A DNA stretch of 64,000 nt from Bacillota bacterium (GTDB taxonomy: Bacteria > Bacillota > Clostridia > Christensenellales > Pumilibacteraceae), in the NCBI GenBank assembly GCA_009777485.1, contig WRLT01000006.1, positions 53,551 through 117,550 on the forward strand. Direction: 5' to 3'. Both the position numbers and the translations under genes were made by a program. Below the pieces are notes generated by a model. That model was not told the origin of the DNA. It searched no databases and saw only the letters and a list, made by a program, of their open reading frames with translations. Within the stretch, counting starts at the first letter, position 1. Each line of letters opens with the position of its first letter. This document shows, piece after piece, positions 1 to 9,521 of this stretch.

Positions 1-1969
1 TGGTTACGTCCGCAAGTAAGCCGCTGCGGTCGCCTGCTTCGATTTGCAAATTTACCGTAAACGGCGCGCCGAACGCGCTTTGCGCCCACTCCGCCTCTAT
101 TAAGCGGAATTTTTCTACATTTTTTACGTTGGGGCAGTTTTTTCGGTGCACTGCCACGCCGCGTCCGCGTGAAATAAAGCCTGTGATGTCGTCGCCCGGA
201 ACCGGGTTGCAGCACAGCGCGAAACGAACTAATAAATCGTCGTAGCCGCTTATGATGATGCCCTGCTGCATATAGGATTGTTTGCCGCCCGCCGTCAACG
301 TGCCTGCGGATTTACTTTCGACCTCTTTTTTATAAAAATCTATCAGCTTTAAAAGAATTTGATTAACGGTAAAGCCGCCGTAGCCTACGGACGCATACAA
401 GTCATCCACCGACGAAATCGTGTAACGCTGCATAATGATATTTAACCATTTAGGCGCCATAAGCTGTGAAAGCTTGTAGCCGCGATGCTTTGCTTCTTCT
501 TCTAGCATCAGCTTTCCTAAGCGGATATTTTCGTCTTTCATTTCTTTTTTAAAGAACGCTTTTATTTTGGTAACGGCTTCGGTAGTTTTTGCAAAGCGCA
601 GCCAGTCGCGCGACGGGCCCTTACGGTTTGCCGAAGTAAAAATTTCTACCAAATCGCCTGTTTGCAGCTTGGATTCAAGCGGGACTACCCTACCGTTTAC
701 CTTTGCGCCCGCGCATTTGTTGCCTACCTCAGAGTGGATTCTGTACGCAAAATCGATAGGCGTTGCGCCCTCCGGCAATATAATTACCTTGCCTTTGGGC
801 GTAAATGTAAATACCTCGCCCGACGAAAAATTAAACTTAACCGACTCGTAAAACTCTTGCGGGGTTGCGGCGTTTTCGCTTTGTTGATCCATAAAGCCGC
901 GCAGCCACATCAATTCTTTATCTAGGCTGTCAGACTTTTCGCGCTTGTCTTTATACTTCCAGTGCGCCGCAATGCCGTATTCTGCCACCTTGTGCATTTC
1001 GAAGGTGCGTATTTGGATTTCGCACGGAAAGCCGTGATTGGTCATGACGGCGGTATGCAAGCTGCGGTAATTGTTGGGGCGCGGCGTGCTGATAAAATCT
1101 TTAAATCTTCCGGGTATCGGCTTCCATTCGGTGTGCACTGCGCCCATCATGGCGTAGCATTCCTCCGAAGTGTTTACCAAAACGCGTACGGCGGTAAGGT
1201 CATAAATTTGTTCGAAAGCGCGTTTTTGCGCCGTCATTTTTTTATAGATGCTGTAAAAGTGTTTCGGACGCCCGTTTACCTCGCCTTTTATTCCGTAGTT
1301 TTCTAAAAGCTCTTCTAAGCGCGTACAAATTATATCTAACAAGGATTTGCGCTCTTCGCGTTTTAGCGCGACGGTGCGGGCAAGCTCTTCGTACTCTTGC
1401 GGATACAGCGTTTTAAAGCTTAAATCCTCTAATTCGCCCCGCAGATAGCTTAGCCCTAACCTAGATGCAAGCGGCGCGTAAATATCCAGGGTTTCTTGCG
1501 CCTTTGCCTTTTGGGAGGCGGGGCGTTTGGCGTCTAGCGTGCGCATGTTGTGCAATCTGTCTGCAAGCTTGATAATCAGAACGCGGATATCCTTTGCCAT
1601 AGCAAAAAACATTTTTAAAAAGTTTTTGGCTTGCTCATCCTCTTTTGAAGAAAACGTAAGATTTTTAAATTTGGTAACGCCTGCTACTAAGTCGGCGATT
1701 TCCGCGCCGAAATTATTGCGGACGTCCTCCTCCGTAGCGGTGGTGTCCTCTACTGAATCGTGCAGCAGTGCGGCCGCGACAGCGGTGTATCCTAAGCCTA
1801 ATTCCATTACAATGTCGGCCACCGCAACGGGATGCGAAATAAACGGGTCGCCGTCTTCGCGTGTTTGCCCTTTGTGCATACGCTCGGCAAAGCTTAGTGC
1901 GTCGTCTAGCAGCTGCGCTTGCTCTTTGGTGAAATTTTTGCGGCAACGTGCGCGGAATTCTTTACTCAT
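1..1969 (-). CDS. rel: Bifunctional (p)ppGpp synthetase/hydrolase Rel (3' end outside window)
   Basis: Makes and degrades the stringent-response alarmone (p)ppGpp in the cytoplasm. About 656 residues are present; the stop codon lies beyond the left edge. Domains in order: HD hydrolase domain near the N-terminus with an intact metal site (LLHDSVEDT), the synthetase domain with the RFKD loop typical of bifunctional Rel enzymes rather than the EXDD loop of monofunctional RelA (position about 1105-1095), a TGS domain (VFTFTPKGKVIILPEGA), and the first strand of the C-terminal ACT domain at the edge (IEAGDRSGLLADVT). The ATG at 1969-1967 overlaps the recJ stop as ATGA, so translation is probably coupled to recJ. 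Family length is near 730, so roughly the last 75 residues are missing only because of the window border. Confidence 0.95.
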   Translation of the reverse strand, partial: MSKEFRARCRKNFTKEQAQLLDDALSFAERMHKGQTREDGDPFISHPVAVADIVMELGLGYTAVAAALLHDSVEDTTATEEDVRNNFGAEIADLVAGVTKFKNLTFSSKEDEQAKNFLKMFFAMAKDIRVLIIKLADRLHNMRTLDAKRPASQKAKAQETLDIYAPLASRLGLSYLRGELEDLSFKTLYPQEYEELARTVALKREERKSLLDIICTRLEELLENYGIKGEVNGRPKHFYSIYKKMTAQKRAFEQIYDLTAVRVLVNTSEECYAMMGAVHTEWKPIPGRFKDFISTPRPNNYRSLHTAVMTNHGFPCEIQIRTFEMHKVAEYGIAAHWKYKDKREKSDSLDKELMWLRGFMDQQSENAATPQEFYESVKFNFSSGEVFTFTPKGKVIILPEGATPIDFAYRIHSEVGNKCAGAKVNGRVVPLESKLQTGDLVEIFTSANRKGPSRDWLRFAKTTEAVTKIKAFFKKEMKDENIRLGKLMLEEEAKHRGYKLSQLMAPKWLNIIMQRYTISSVDDLYASVGYGGFTVNQILLKLIDFYKKEVESKSAGTLTAGGKQSYMQQGIIISGYDDLLVRFALCCNPVPGDDITGFISRGRGVAVHRKNCPNVKNVEKFRLIEAEWAQSAFGAPFTVNLQIEAGDRSGLLADVT

Positions 1970-4365
1970 ACCGCACCTCCGCGCCCCGCGCTTATGTACT
2001 TATATATGGCTGATTCTGTTAAATCCGCGTTTACGCCTTGCACGATTTTAACGCCGAATGCTCTTTCTTCTTTGATAAAGTCGATTAGCTTTAATTCGTT
2101 AAATACTAGTAAGGCGGCGATAAAACCGCTTGCGCAAATAGGTTTTTCGGCGCGGGCTTTGATTGCTTTATAAAAACTGAATACGTTTGTGCCGATAACA
2201 TCGCGGTGTTGGCGTAAAAGCTCGTAATAGTAGCCGAATGTTTCACGGGAGGGCTGAATATCTTGTAAAAAATCCGCTGAGTTATCGGTATGCGGTATAT
2301 AAATCTTTGCCTTAGTGCGGCGGTTTAGATACGGAATAAGTCCGTCTCCGACGGGAGAATCTAAGAAAATAATTTTTGTGTAATTGGATAAATCGGGCAG
2401 ACTGTCAAACACGGGGCTTACGATAATGCGGTTAAAATTGTTGGCAGCGGCGGCATACATAAATTCGTGCAATAAAAACCGCAAGGTGTGCGTACCGATA
2501 AACTTTGCGTAAGACGCTTCGCTGCCCGCTATAAGCAGAGTGCCGTAAATATTATCGCTTAACAGCTTGTCTAGCTGTTTGGGCAGATATTTTTCGGAGG
2601 CGGACTCGGCGGATTTTTTAAGAGAAATGTTTTTAAAGAAATTTGCGCGCGCGATGTCGTCATCGATATACAGCGCAGAGGGCGCAATGCCCTTTAATAT
2701 GGTTTTGGGGCTTTCTTTTTTGCCGAAGGTATTTACCGAAATTTCTACCGCCGCCTGCTTTTCGTCCGCGCCTAATAAGAATTGGTTTTGGTGGTAGTGG
2801 TTAAACGCCATAATCGACAGCCCTTTTTGCGTAGTAATGTGGGTATGCCGATAATTGCTTTTGCACGGCGCAATAGACGCGCCGCTTAAGTTTAATCTAA
2901 AAACGGGGCGCGGATTAGAATGCCCAAACGGCTCTAACAGCGACAGCGATTTTGCGAATTCTAAGTTGATTTCTTCTTCTGAAACGTCGATATCGTAATC
3001 GACACTCGGCAAAAATTCTGCATCGGGTGTATCCTTTAACAATTCGGACAGCTTAGTGCGGAATGCGTTGATTTGTTCTTTTTCGATAGCAAAGCCTGCC
3101 GCTTGACTGTGTCCGCCGTATTCCACTAACAAATCCGCGCATTTTTGCAGCAATTCGTATACGTTGATATTGCCGAAGCCGCGGCAGGTTCCTTTATACA
3201 CGGAAGAATCTTGCGCGTTTGCGCCCGCGCCGACTACGATAAACGCAGGCCGCTTATAATCTCCCGCGATGCGCGCCGCTAAAATGCCTGTAATTCCTTT
3301 TTCCCATGCCGGATGCGACAATACGATTGCGCGGTTATTAACTAAATCCTCGCTTTGAAGGTCTACAACCGCCTCGTTATACATTTCTTCACACAGTGCC
3401 TTGCGCTTTACATTATCCTCGTTGATTTGCTGAATAACTTCTTGTATTTTAGCGGGGTCGGCGGAGGTAACTAATTCGAACGCGCGGTACGCATCGCCCA
3501 TTCTGCCTGCGGCGTTTATGCGGGGCGCGATTTTATAGGCGACGTCTTGGCTTGAAATTTCTTCGTCTAGCTCTTGCTCTTTATACAGCGCGGCAAGCCC
3601 TTTGCAGGTAAGGTTGGCTTTATTAAGCCCTAATTTTACGATTACCCTGTTTTCGTCTAACAGCGGAACTAAATCGGCAACGGTTGCAACGGCGGCAAGG
3701 TCTATGTAGCGCATAGCGGCGTCTAGTCCGCCGTGCGCCGCTACTAGTTTAAAGGCGACGCCCGCGCCGCATAAATAATTTATGGGATAGCCGCAAGAAG
3801 GCATTTTAGGGTTTACTATGATACATTCGGGTACTTCGCTAGAAATTTCGTGGTGGTCGGTTACGATAATATCTACGCCTAAATCTAAAACATGCGCAAC
3901 CTCTGCCTTTCCGGATATGCCGCAGTCGCAGGTGATAATTAAATCCGGCTCTGCCTCCTCGATAATGCGCTCTAAGCTTTCGATGTTTAAGCCGTAGCCC
4001 TCGCTTAGTCTGGACGGGATATGCGGATAAACCTCTAAGCCCTTAGAAACTAAGTATAGGGTTAGTATTGCCGTAGCGCAAACACCGTCTGCATCGTAAT
4101 CGCCGTATATTACAACTTTTTCTTTATTTTCTACCGCTTGGCTGATACGCGCTACTGCCTCGCGCATTCCCTGCATTAAAAAGGGGTCGTGAAAATCCTT
4201 TGTCGCGGGATTTAAAAAGCTTTGAATACTTTGCACAGAGGTAAGCCCGCGCGAAAATAATAACTCGGTCGTTTTTGCGGGTAAGCCTAACGCCTTGCTT
4301 ACTGCTACCATCTCTGCACGCTGTGCATCGATTTTTGCGTTGCGCTGTATAAAGCTGAAATTCAT
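1966..4365 (-). CDS. recJ: Single-stranded-DNA-specific exonuclease RecJ
   Basis: 5'-3' ssDNA exonuclease used in recombination and repair. 799 residues, the long form seen in Firmicutes rather than the shorter proteobacterial one. The DHH phosphoesterase domain shows YGDYDADG at about residues 87-94 and VTDHHE near 170, both metal-binding motifs; the DHHA1 domain shows GGHSQAAGFAI near 415; an OB-fold region and a long C-terminal extension follow. The start has AGGAGG upstream, 14 nt away, which is long. It sits between secF and rel. The 190-bp gap to secF holds a palindromic repeat, so recJ-rel may or may not share the secD promoter. All catalytic motifs look intact. Confidence 0.95.
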   Translation of the reverse strand: MNFSFIQRNAKIDAQRAEMVAVSKALGLPAKTTELLFSRGLTSVQSIQSFLNPATKDFHDPFLMQGMREAVARISQAVENKEKVVIYGDYDADGVCATAILTLYLVSKGLEVYPHIPSRLSEGYGLNIESLERIIEEAEPDLIITCDCGISGKAEVAHVLDLGVDIIVTDHHEISSEVPECIIVNPKMPSCGYPINYLCGAGVAFKLVAAHGGLDAAMRYIDLAAVATVADLVPLLDENRVIVKLGLNKANLTCKGLAALYKEQELDEEISSQDVAYKIAPRINAAGRMGDAYRAFELVTSADPAKIQEVIQQINEDNVKRKALCEEMYNEAVVDLQSEDLVNNRAIVLSHPAWEKGITGILAARIAGDYKRPAFIVVGAGANAQDSSVYKGTCRGFGNINVYELLQKCADLLVEYGGHSQAAGFAIEKEQINAFRTKLSELLKDTPDAEFLPSVDYDIDVSEEEINLEFAKSLSLLEPFGHSNPRPVFRLNLSGASIAPCKSNYRHTHITTQKGLSIMAFNHYHQNQFLLGADEKQAAVEISVNTFGKKESPKTILKGIAPSALYIDDDIARANFFKNISLKKSAESASEKYLPKQLDKLLSDNIYGTLLIAGSEASYAKFIGTHTLRFLLHEFMYAAAANNFNRIIVSPVFDSLPDLSNYTKIIFLDSPVGDGLIPYLNRRTKAKIYIPHTDNSADFLQDIQPSRETFGYYYELLRQHRDVIGTNVFSFYKAIKARAEKPICASGFIAALLVFNELKLIDFIKEERAFGVKIVQGVNADLTESAIYKYISAGRGGAV

Positions 4366-4419
4366 AGCTTTTAGCGTTTCCTCCTACTTTGTGCGGCGTA
4401 AATAATTTATATTGAGTTA

Positions 4420-4547
4420 AGGCTGTCTTAAATTTGAGTGCAAGTTGTGCAACAGTTTATTTTTTTGCGCGTGCCGCGTACCTTGATGTACGCAAACGTG
4501 CAAAAAAATAAAGCGTAGCGCAAATCGCGCCAAATTTAAGACAGCCT
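4420..4547. repeat. Long imperfect palindrome, copy 1 (secF-recJ gap)
   Basis: 128-bp dyad. Outer arms AGGCTGTCTTAAATTT and its exact complement flank inner helices and a central GCGTAC/GTACGC hairpin. A second, shorter copy with the same plan lies at 12648-12753. Shared blocks include GCAACAGTT, GCCGCGTACC, TGTACGCAAA and AAGCGTAGCGCAAA, while the helix between them differs in sequence but stays complementary. It has no T-run on the minus side, so it is not a standard terminator for secF. Confidence 0.75.
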
Positions 4548-4556
4548 CATCGTTTT

Positions 4557-5891
4557 TTATGTGATTGGTGTTTGCAGTACAACAGGTTCTGCGGAGTCGT
4601 CTGAAAGGAGTGCATTTTTAGCGTTTAGCTTTTTAAATCTGCGCCGCTTAATGGTACTCCAAATAGAAGGCAGAATGGTAAGTGAGGAGAATGTTCCTGC
4701 GATTAAGCCGAATATGATAGGCAATGCGAATACTTGTATGGAGGGTACGCCGATTAACGCAATTACGGCTATGGGCAGTAAGGTGGTTAAGGACGCGGCT
4801 AACGAACGCACTAATACGGCGCGGACGGATTGGTTGGCTATTTTGTTGGGGTCGTACGGCTTGCCGCCTAAGGGTTTTAGGCGGTCCCGCACACGGTCGA
4901 ACATAATAATGGTATTGTTTATGGAATAGCCTAGCAAGGTGATTAGCGCGGCTATAAACGTTGCGCCGATTTCCACGTGGAAAATTACCATAAGCGCAAA
5001 CATAACAAGCAAATCGTGCAAGAGGGATAAAATGGTGGATACGCCCATTGCAACCTCAAAACGGAATGCGATATACACTAGCATTAAGGTTAACGCAAGC
5101 GCAAGTGCTAAAAACGAATTGATTAGTAATTCCGAACTGATTACCGCTTCGGTTGAGTCGCCCTCGGTTGCTTGTCCTCCGTGTGTATCGGGAATGGTAA
5201 AACGCGCTATGATTTTTTCTGTCATTTCCGCCGTTGCACCCGTTACGCTTACCGTAAGGGTTTTGCCGTCCTCTGAAACGGCTATGTCGGTTATAGCAAT
5301 TTCGTCGTCTGTTAAGGCGGCGGCAATAAGCTCTTGCTGAATATCCGTTTTTTCACCTTGCACATTTTCGAAGAAACGCTTTATGGTATCGGTGTATACG
5401 GCAGTAAAGGAACTTTCTTGCTGATTAAAGGTAACGGCGGGCAAAAATACAAACAGCTTTTCTTCTAACTCCTCGCGGAACCGTTCGTTTACCTCGCTCA
5501 TGAGTTGGTCGTTGTTGCGGCTTTCTCTTAATGCGCGGTAACGGATATAGATAGACGCGTCCGCGCCCTCGCCTTGATGGATAATATCCCTTGCGCGAAT
5601 CTCTAAGCCGTATGTGTTGCCTTCCTCGTCGGCAAGGTTTTCGGCAATTTCTATAATTTGCCGTTCGTATTGCGGAAAGGTATCTTCGGTTAGCTTGGTA
5701 GATAGGTTGACGGTTATGGTGTAACCGCCCGCAAAATCCATAGACAGGTTAAATGCAGAACCGAAAACCGCGTACCAAATACCGCCGAAAATAAAAGCCA
5801 GTGCAACGATTGCGGCAGGGATAATGTACCAAATCTTGCGTTTTTCGACTACTTTGGGTTCTTTTTTAAATAGTGCGGAAAGAAGTTTCAT
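4557..5891 (-). CDS. secF: Protein translocase subunit SecF
   Basis: Membrane partner of SecD that uses the proton gradient to drive late steps of Sec export. 444 residues: an N-terminal membrane segment at about 18-42, the conserved FAGGYTITVNL region (family signature F.GG) near 55, a periplasmic-type loop, then five clustered membrane segments in the second half containing LLGYSINNTIIMFDRVRD. A short polar tail follows. The start overlaps the secD stop by one base (TAATG), indicating coupled synthesis of the two subunits. This is longer than many SecF proteins (about 300) because of the enlarged extracytoplasmic loop. Confidence 0.96.
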   Translation of the reverse strand: MKLLSALFKKEPKVVEKRKIWYIIPAAIVALAFIFGGIWYAVFGSAFNLSMDFAGGYTITVNLSTKLTEDTFPQYERQIIEIAENLADEEGNTYGLEIRARDIIHQGEGADASIYIRYRALRESRNNDQLMSEVNERFREELEEKLFVFLPAVTFNQQESSFTAVYTDTIKRFFENVQGEKTDIQQELIAAALTDDEIAITDIAVSEDGKTLTVSVTGATAEMTEKIIARFTIPDTHGGQATEGDSTEAVISSELLINSFLALALALTLMLVYIAFRFEVAMGVSTILSLLHDLLVMFALMVIFHVEIGATFIAALITLLGYSINNTIIMFDRVRDRLKPLGGKPYDPNKIANQSVRAVLVRSLAASLTTLLPIAVIALIGVPSIQVFALPIIFGLIAGTFSSLTILPSIWSTIKRRRFKKLNAKNALLSDDSAEPVVLQTPIT

Positions 5892-7309
5892 TATACTACC
5901 CCTCCGTCTGCTGTGCGTTGTATTTTTTTGCTGTCTTTAATCATTTTTTTCTTTTCTTCCGCTTTCGCCTCTACTTCTAAGATGGCAACGTCTGTTTGGT
6001 CGGGCTGTAAGTTTTCGAACCCTTTGCCGCGTTTTAAGCCGAACATTTTAGCGTTGGTGGAGTTAAGCGGCAATACCCATTTTACAAATCTTCCGATAAG
6101 AACTAAATTTACAAACATCGCCAGTACGACGCCGACAAGCAAGGTAAGCGCGAAGCTTTGAATGGCGCCCATGCCGAAGCTTGAACCGAAAATCAATAAG
6201 ACTACCGCCGCGATAACGGTGGTGGTGTCTGCGTCGAAAATCGCGCCGAATGATTTTTTAATGCCCGCGTATGCGGATGCCTTTATCGACTTTCCGTTTC
6301 TGTACTCGTCTTTTATGCGCTCGAACATAATAATATTACCGTCTACCATCATGCCTAAGCTGAGTAGAATACCCGCTATGCCCGGCAGGGTTAGTTGTAC
6401 CCACGGCAGTGCGGCTAAGAAGAACAGCATAAGCACCGCGTATAAAAGCAAGGTAAGTGCCGAAAGCACACCGAAACTCCTATAAAAGACGCACATAAAC
6501 ACCATAAGCAGAATCAGCGCGATAATGCCCGCGATTAGCCCCAGTGTTAGCGCACGCGCGCCTAACGTGGGCGGCATAACGGCGGTATCTATACGGTTTA
6601 GTTTTACGGAGAATTGGCCTGCCGTGATTTGGTCGGCTAGCTCTTGCGCCGCAGCTTGATCGCGCATGCCCGTGATAATTGCGCGGCCGTTTGATATAGT
6701 AGTGTTGATAGAGGGTGCGGATATTGTGCTGGTTTGTCCGCCTACGGTAGCCCGTATTTCGATGCTTTGACCGTGTTTATCGGGTGCGGTTGCATCGGCA
6801 AAGCGGCGTGTGCCCTCGCTGTTAAGCGAAAGATGTACTACATAGCCGCCGCTTTCGCTGTCGAAGCCCGCTTGCGCGCGGGTTACATGCGTACCCGTAA
6901 TAACGATGTCGCCGTTTTCGGCAACAAATTCAAGCGTTGCAGGCTCACCTATCAGACGCAAAATTTCGGAGGGGTCGTCTATATCGGGAATTTCTACACG
7001 CAGACGGTTGTTGCCTTGACGCACAACGGTTGCTTCGGAATAGCCTTTGCTCATTAACATGTTTTGCAGCATTAATCTAGTGCCGTTCATTTGCTCGGAG
7101 GTTACGGTTTGTGTTCTTCCTCCGTCATTGGGTTCGGCCTCATAAACCGCGTATACGCCGCCGCGTAAATCTAAGCCTAATTTGATAGTTCCCGCAAAAC
7201 CCTTAAATGTATTCATGCCTAACGGTATGCGGACAAACGAAAGAATCAGCCCGATTAACAAAATCGCGCCTAATATAGAGAATTTTACGATGGAGGATTT
7301 TTTCTTCAT
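5891..7309 (-). CDS. secD: Protein translocase subunit SecD
   Basis: First subunit of the SecDF accessory complex of the Sec translocon. 472 residues: N-terminal membrane segment, the SecD signature LGLDLRGGVYAVYEA near 43-57, the P1-type extracytoplasmic domain, and a membrane bundle with MMVDGNIIMFERIKDE. The C-terminus is a charged cytoplasmic tail rich in Lys and Glu. The ATG is preceded by AAGGAG at 6-7 nt. A good promoter lies upstream at 7338-7367. secD and secF are separate genes here, not the fused SecDF of Bacillus, as is usual in Clostridia. Confidence 0.96.
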   Translation of the reverse strand: MKKKSSIVKFSILGAILLIGLILSFVRIPLGMNTFKGFAGTIKLGLDLRGGVYAVYEAEPNDGGRTQTVTSEQMNGTRLMLQNMLMSKGYSEATVVRQGNNRLRVEIPDIDDPSEILRLIGEPATLEFVAENGDIVITGTHVTRAQAGFDSESGGYVVHLSLNSEGTRRFADATAPDKHGQSIEIRATVGGQTSTISAPSINTTISNGRAIITGMRDQAAAQELADQITAGQFSVKLNRIDTAVMPPTLGARALTLGLIAGIIALILLMVFMCVFYRSFGVLSALTLLLYAVLMLFFLAALPWVQLTLPGIAGILLSLGMMVDGNIIMFERIKDEYRNGKSIKASAYAGIKKSFGAIFDADTTTVIAAVVLLIFGSSFGMGAIQSFALTLLVGVVLAMFVNLVLIGRFVKWVLPLNSTNAKMFGLKRGKGFENLQPDQTDVAILEVEAKAEEKKKMIKDSKKIQRTADGGVV

Positions 7310-7337
7310 TAGAACTCCTTTACAGCAATACTTGTCT

Positions 7338-7367
7338 ATTATATAACAATTTGCATTCTTACGTCAA
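7338..7367 (-). promoter_or_regulatory. Sigma-A promoter of secD-secF
   Basis: On the minus strand TTGACG and TATAAT are separated by 18 bp. The start site falls about 25 nt before the secD ATG and leaves a normal ribosome site (AAGGAG). The promoter lies after the maturase stop, so secDF can be expressed apart from the SCIFF genes. Confidence 0.75.
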
Positions 7368-7427
7368 ACAAAAAACAACGGTATTCAACATATTAAATAG
7401 TGTATTTTTAAAAAATTTGGTTTAAAG

Positions 7428-8756
7428 CTAATCGTTTTCGATTGCGTATACCGCCAGCGCGCACTCAATCCGCTTTTTCATAAGCGTACAAGAGAGTGTA
7501 TCGGGTTGGGTCAGATTTCCGTAAAGCTTAACCGAACTTGCCGCGCAGCCGCCGCTGCAATAGTATTTTGCCCAGCACTGCGTACACTCTTTTTTTGCGC
7601 GGACGTGGTTATTGCGGCTAAACAATAGGGGCACTTGCTTGTCGTATCGATTTTTTGTAACGTCGCCGATTTGGTAGGCTGGTTCGCCGATAAAGCGATG
7701 GCACGGGTATACTGCCCCGTCGGGCGTAACGGCAATGTACGCACACCCCGCGCCGCAGCTGCGTATTCTTTTATGCTCGCACGGGCCGTTATAAATATCT
7801 AGATTGAAGTGGAAAAAGTTTACATAGTCGCCCGATGCTCTGCGCTGTACGTACTGCTTAGCTAAGCTTTCGTATTCGGCGCAAAGCTGTTGCAACATAT
7901 CTTCTTTAACGGCAAGCGGATGATTGGGAGGTAATACGACAGGCTCGACGGATACGTTTTTAAATCCGTAATCGAACAGTGCTAGTACATCTTGGGCAAA
8001 GTCGGGGTTTTTTGCGGTGAATGTGCCGCGAATAAAGTATTGCTGAACGCCGCGTTTTTCACAGAAATTTTTTGCGTTTGCAAGGGCAGTTTTAAACGTA
8101 TTTGCGCCGCGTACTGAATTATGAACCTCCTCGCGCCCGTCTATACTTAATACCACATTATCTGCCTCGCGGTTAAGGTATTCGGCCGCTGCTTCGTCTA
8201 GCAGCATGGCGTTGGTGGTAACGGTAAAGAGAAATTTTTTGCCGTGCTTTTTTTCTTTGCTGCGCGCGTATGCGACGGTTTGCTTAACGACGTCGAAATT
8301 AAGCAGGGGCTCGCCGCCGAAAAAATCAACTTCTAGATTGACTAAGTTTCCTGATTTTGCAAGCAAGTAATCGATGGCGGCTTGGGCGGTTTGGATACCC
8401 ATATCCTGTGCATTTTCTAGGTAACCGTCTGCAAAGCAGTACGAGCATTTTAAGTTGCAGCGGTGGCTTACATTTAAACAAACCGATTTAATGCGCCCGT
8501 CGAATTCGGGCGGCTCACTTAAAGGCGCGCGCGAAAATAAAACACTTTCGCGAATCAGCGCGTCTACTTCGCGCTGCGCCTCTTGAATGTCGGCTTGGGT
8601 GTAGTGCGCGGTACGAGAAAATTCCCCCGCCGCTTTTGGCGCGAGAGAATTTTTACGCTCGATAATTTTTTGGCCTAGCTCGCTTACTTCAAACAGCGAA
8701 CCGCTTTCGGTATCGACTGCAAAGCGGCGGCCTAGACAGCTGAATGTGTGTACCAT
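7428..8756 (-). CDS. scfB: SCIFF maturase, radical SAM/SPASM thioether-forming enzyme
   Basis: Radical SAM enzyme that installs Cys-derived thioether crosslinks in the SCIFF peptide encoded just upstream. 442 residues. An N-terminal leader-binding region is followed by the radical SAM Cx3Cx2C motif at Cys100, Cys104 and Cys107 (RCNLKCSYCF), the GGEPLL element near 150, and a C-terminal SPASM domain with two groups of cysteines (CGAGCAY, then CTQCWAKYYCSGGC) for auxiliary Fe-S clusters. The gene lies 24 bp after the SCIFF stop. Neighbours secD, secF, yajC and the small membrane protein are the standard Clostridial context. Confidence 0.95.
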   Translation of the reverse strand: MVHTFSCLGRRFAVDTESGSLFEVSELGQKIIERKNSLAPKAAGEFSRTAHYTQADIQEAQREVDALIRESVLFSRAPLSEPPEFDGRIKSVCLNVSHRCNLKCSYCFADGYLENAQDMGIQTAQAAIDYLLAKSGNLVNLEVDFFGGEPLLNFDVVKQTVAYARSKEKKHGKKFLFTVTTNAMLLDEAAAEYLNREADNVVLSIDGREEVHNSVRGANTFKTALANAKNFCEKRGVQQYFIRGTFTAKNPDFAQDVLALFDYGFKNVSVEPVVLPPNHPLAVKEDMLQQLCAEYESLAKQYVQRRASGDYVNFFHFNLDIYNGPCEHKRIRSCGAGCAYIAVTPDGAVYPCHRFIGEPAYQIGDVTKNRYDKQVPLLFSRNNHVRAKKECTQCWAKYYCSGGCAASSVKLYGNLTQPDTLSCTLMKKRIECALAVYAIEND

Positions 8757-8780
8757 AGCTTTTTTCTCTTAGTGAAAAAT

Positions 8781-8942
8781 TTAGTTGGGTTTTTTGTTAA
8801 GCTTGCTTAGCTTTTCGCAGGACAGATTGCCTACTGTGCAGCTTGTTTTGCAAGCGGATTGACACGCGCTGCGGCACTCTCCGCAACCTGTTTCGGGGCC
8901 GCGTTTAATGGTGTTTTGCGCAATAATTTTAATGTGTTTCAT
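8781..8942 (-). CDS. scfA: SCIFF ribosomal peptide (six cysteines in forty-five) precursor
   Basis: 53-residue precursor of a ribosomally made, post-translationally modified peptide. It begins MKHIKIIAQN and carries six cysteines at 20, 23, 27, 31, 35 and 42, in the family block TGCGECRSACQSACKTSC. The ATG at 8942-8940 follows AGGAG at a spacing of 7. A strong own promoter lies at 8990-9018. The short leader RNA can form a CCCGA/TCGGG hairpin at about 8959-8975. The mature function of SCIFF peptides is not established. The gene is easily missed because of its size. Confidence 0.95.
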   Translation of the reverse strand: MKHIKIIAQNTIKRGPETGCGECRSACQSACKTSCTVGNLSCEKLSKLNKKPN

Positions 8943-8989
8943 TTTGTATCTCCTAATGCCCGAAGTATATCGGGTATTTGTCCGCTATC

Positions 8990-9018
8990 ATTATATTCCA
9001 AAAAACGGAATAAATCAA
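8990..9018 (-). promoter_or_regulatory. Sigma-A promoter of scfA-scfB
   Basis: TTGATT, 17 bp, TATAAT on the minus strand, in the gap between the small membrane protein gene and scfA. It gives scfA a start independent of the upstream gene. Confidence 0.75.
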
Positions 9019-9033
9019 GTAAAATAGGGCTGT

Positions 9034-9450
9034 TTATTTATTTTTCTTAGAACGGACTAAGTTTGAGATAATGCCGCTTATCAGCCCCGAAACCGCGCCG
9101 AGTGCGATATCGTTAAGCACGTTAAGCCCGAAAGTGAATTGCGCGCCGTTTAGCAGTGAAAAAATAACGAACGCCAGCAGTACGTACACAATACCTACGA
9201 TAAGCCCGCGCAGCCAGCCGTTACGCGGCAGTCTTAAACAAATTAAGCACGCGACTAAAATACTAACGCCTTTAATTACTTGATTGATAATCGGGATTGC
9301 GTTGGTAGAAATGTTTAGCAGCCTAATCAGCAACGCAAGCAGCAATATCGCGGCAAGCGAAATAATAACCGCTACAACAACCGCCCTTATGGCTTCGGAT
9401 ATGTAGTGCTTGGCGGTAGGGTTTGCAACAATCTCTTTTTTTCTCCTCAT
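9034..9450 (-). CDS. Small membrane protein, TIGR04086-like
   Basis: 138 residues. After a short charged N-terminus (MRRKKEIVANPTAKHYISE) there are four predicted membrane segments separated by very short loops and a C-terminal SKKNK tail. Size, topology and position between yajC and the SCIFF genes match the uncharacterised Clostridial family TIGR04086; I assign it on that context, not on a search. The frame is open further upstream to 9528, but the ATG at 9450-9448 is preferred: GGAGGA precedes it and the upstream part overlaps an inverted repeat. Function unknown; presumed cytoplasmic membrane. Confidence 0.75.
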   Translation of the reverse strand: MRRKKEIVANPTAKHYISEAIRAVVVAVIISLAAILLLALLIRLLNISTNAIPIINQVIKGVSILVACLICLRLPRNGWLRGLIVGIVYVLLAFVIFSLLNGAQFTFGLNVLNDIALGAVSGLISGIISNLVRSKKNK

Positions 9451-9521
9451 AAAAAACCTTGTCCTCCACACGGTGATACCTATATGTATGCAAAAAGCTT
9501 GCGCGATAGAACGGGATTTTA

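Noticed and set aside
7428..8942. Ordinary sactipeptide or lantibiotic operon
   Set aside because: Six-cysteine precursor, maturase type and secDF/yajC setting identify the conserved SCIFF pair, not an antimicrobial cluster; no exporter or immunity gene is adjacent.
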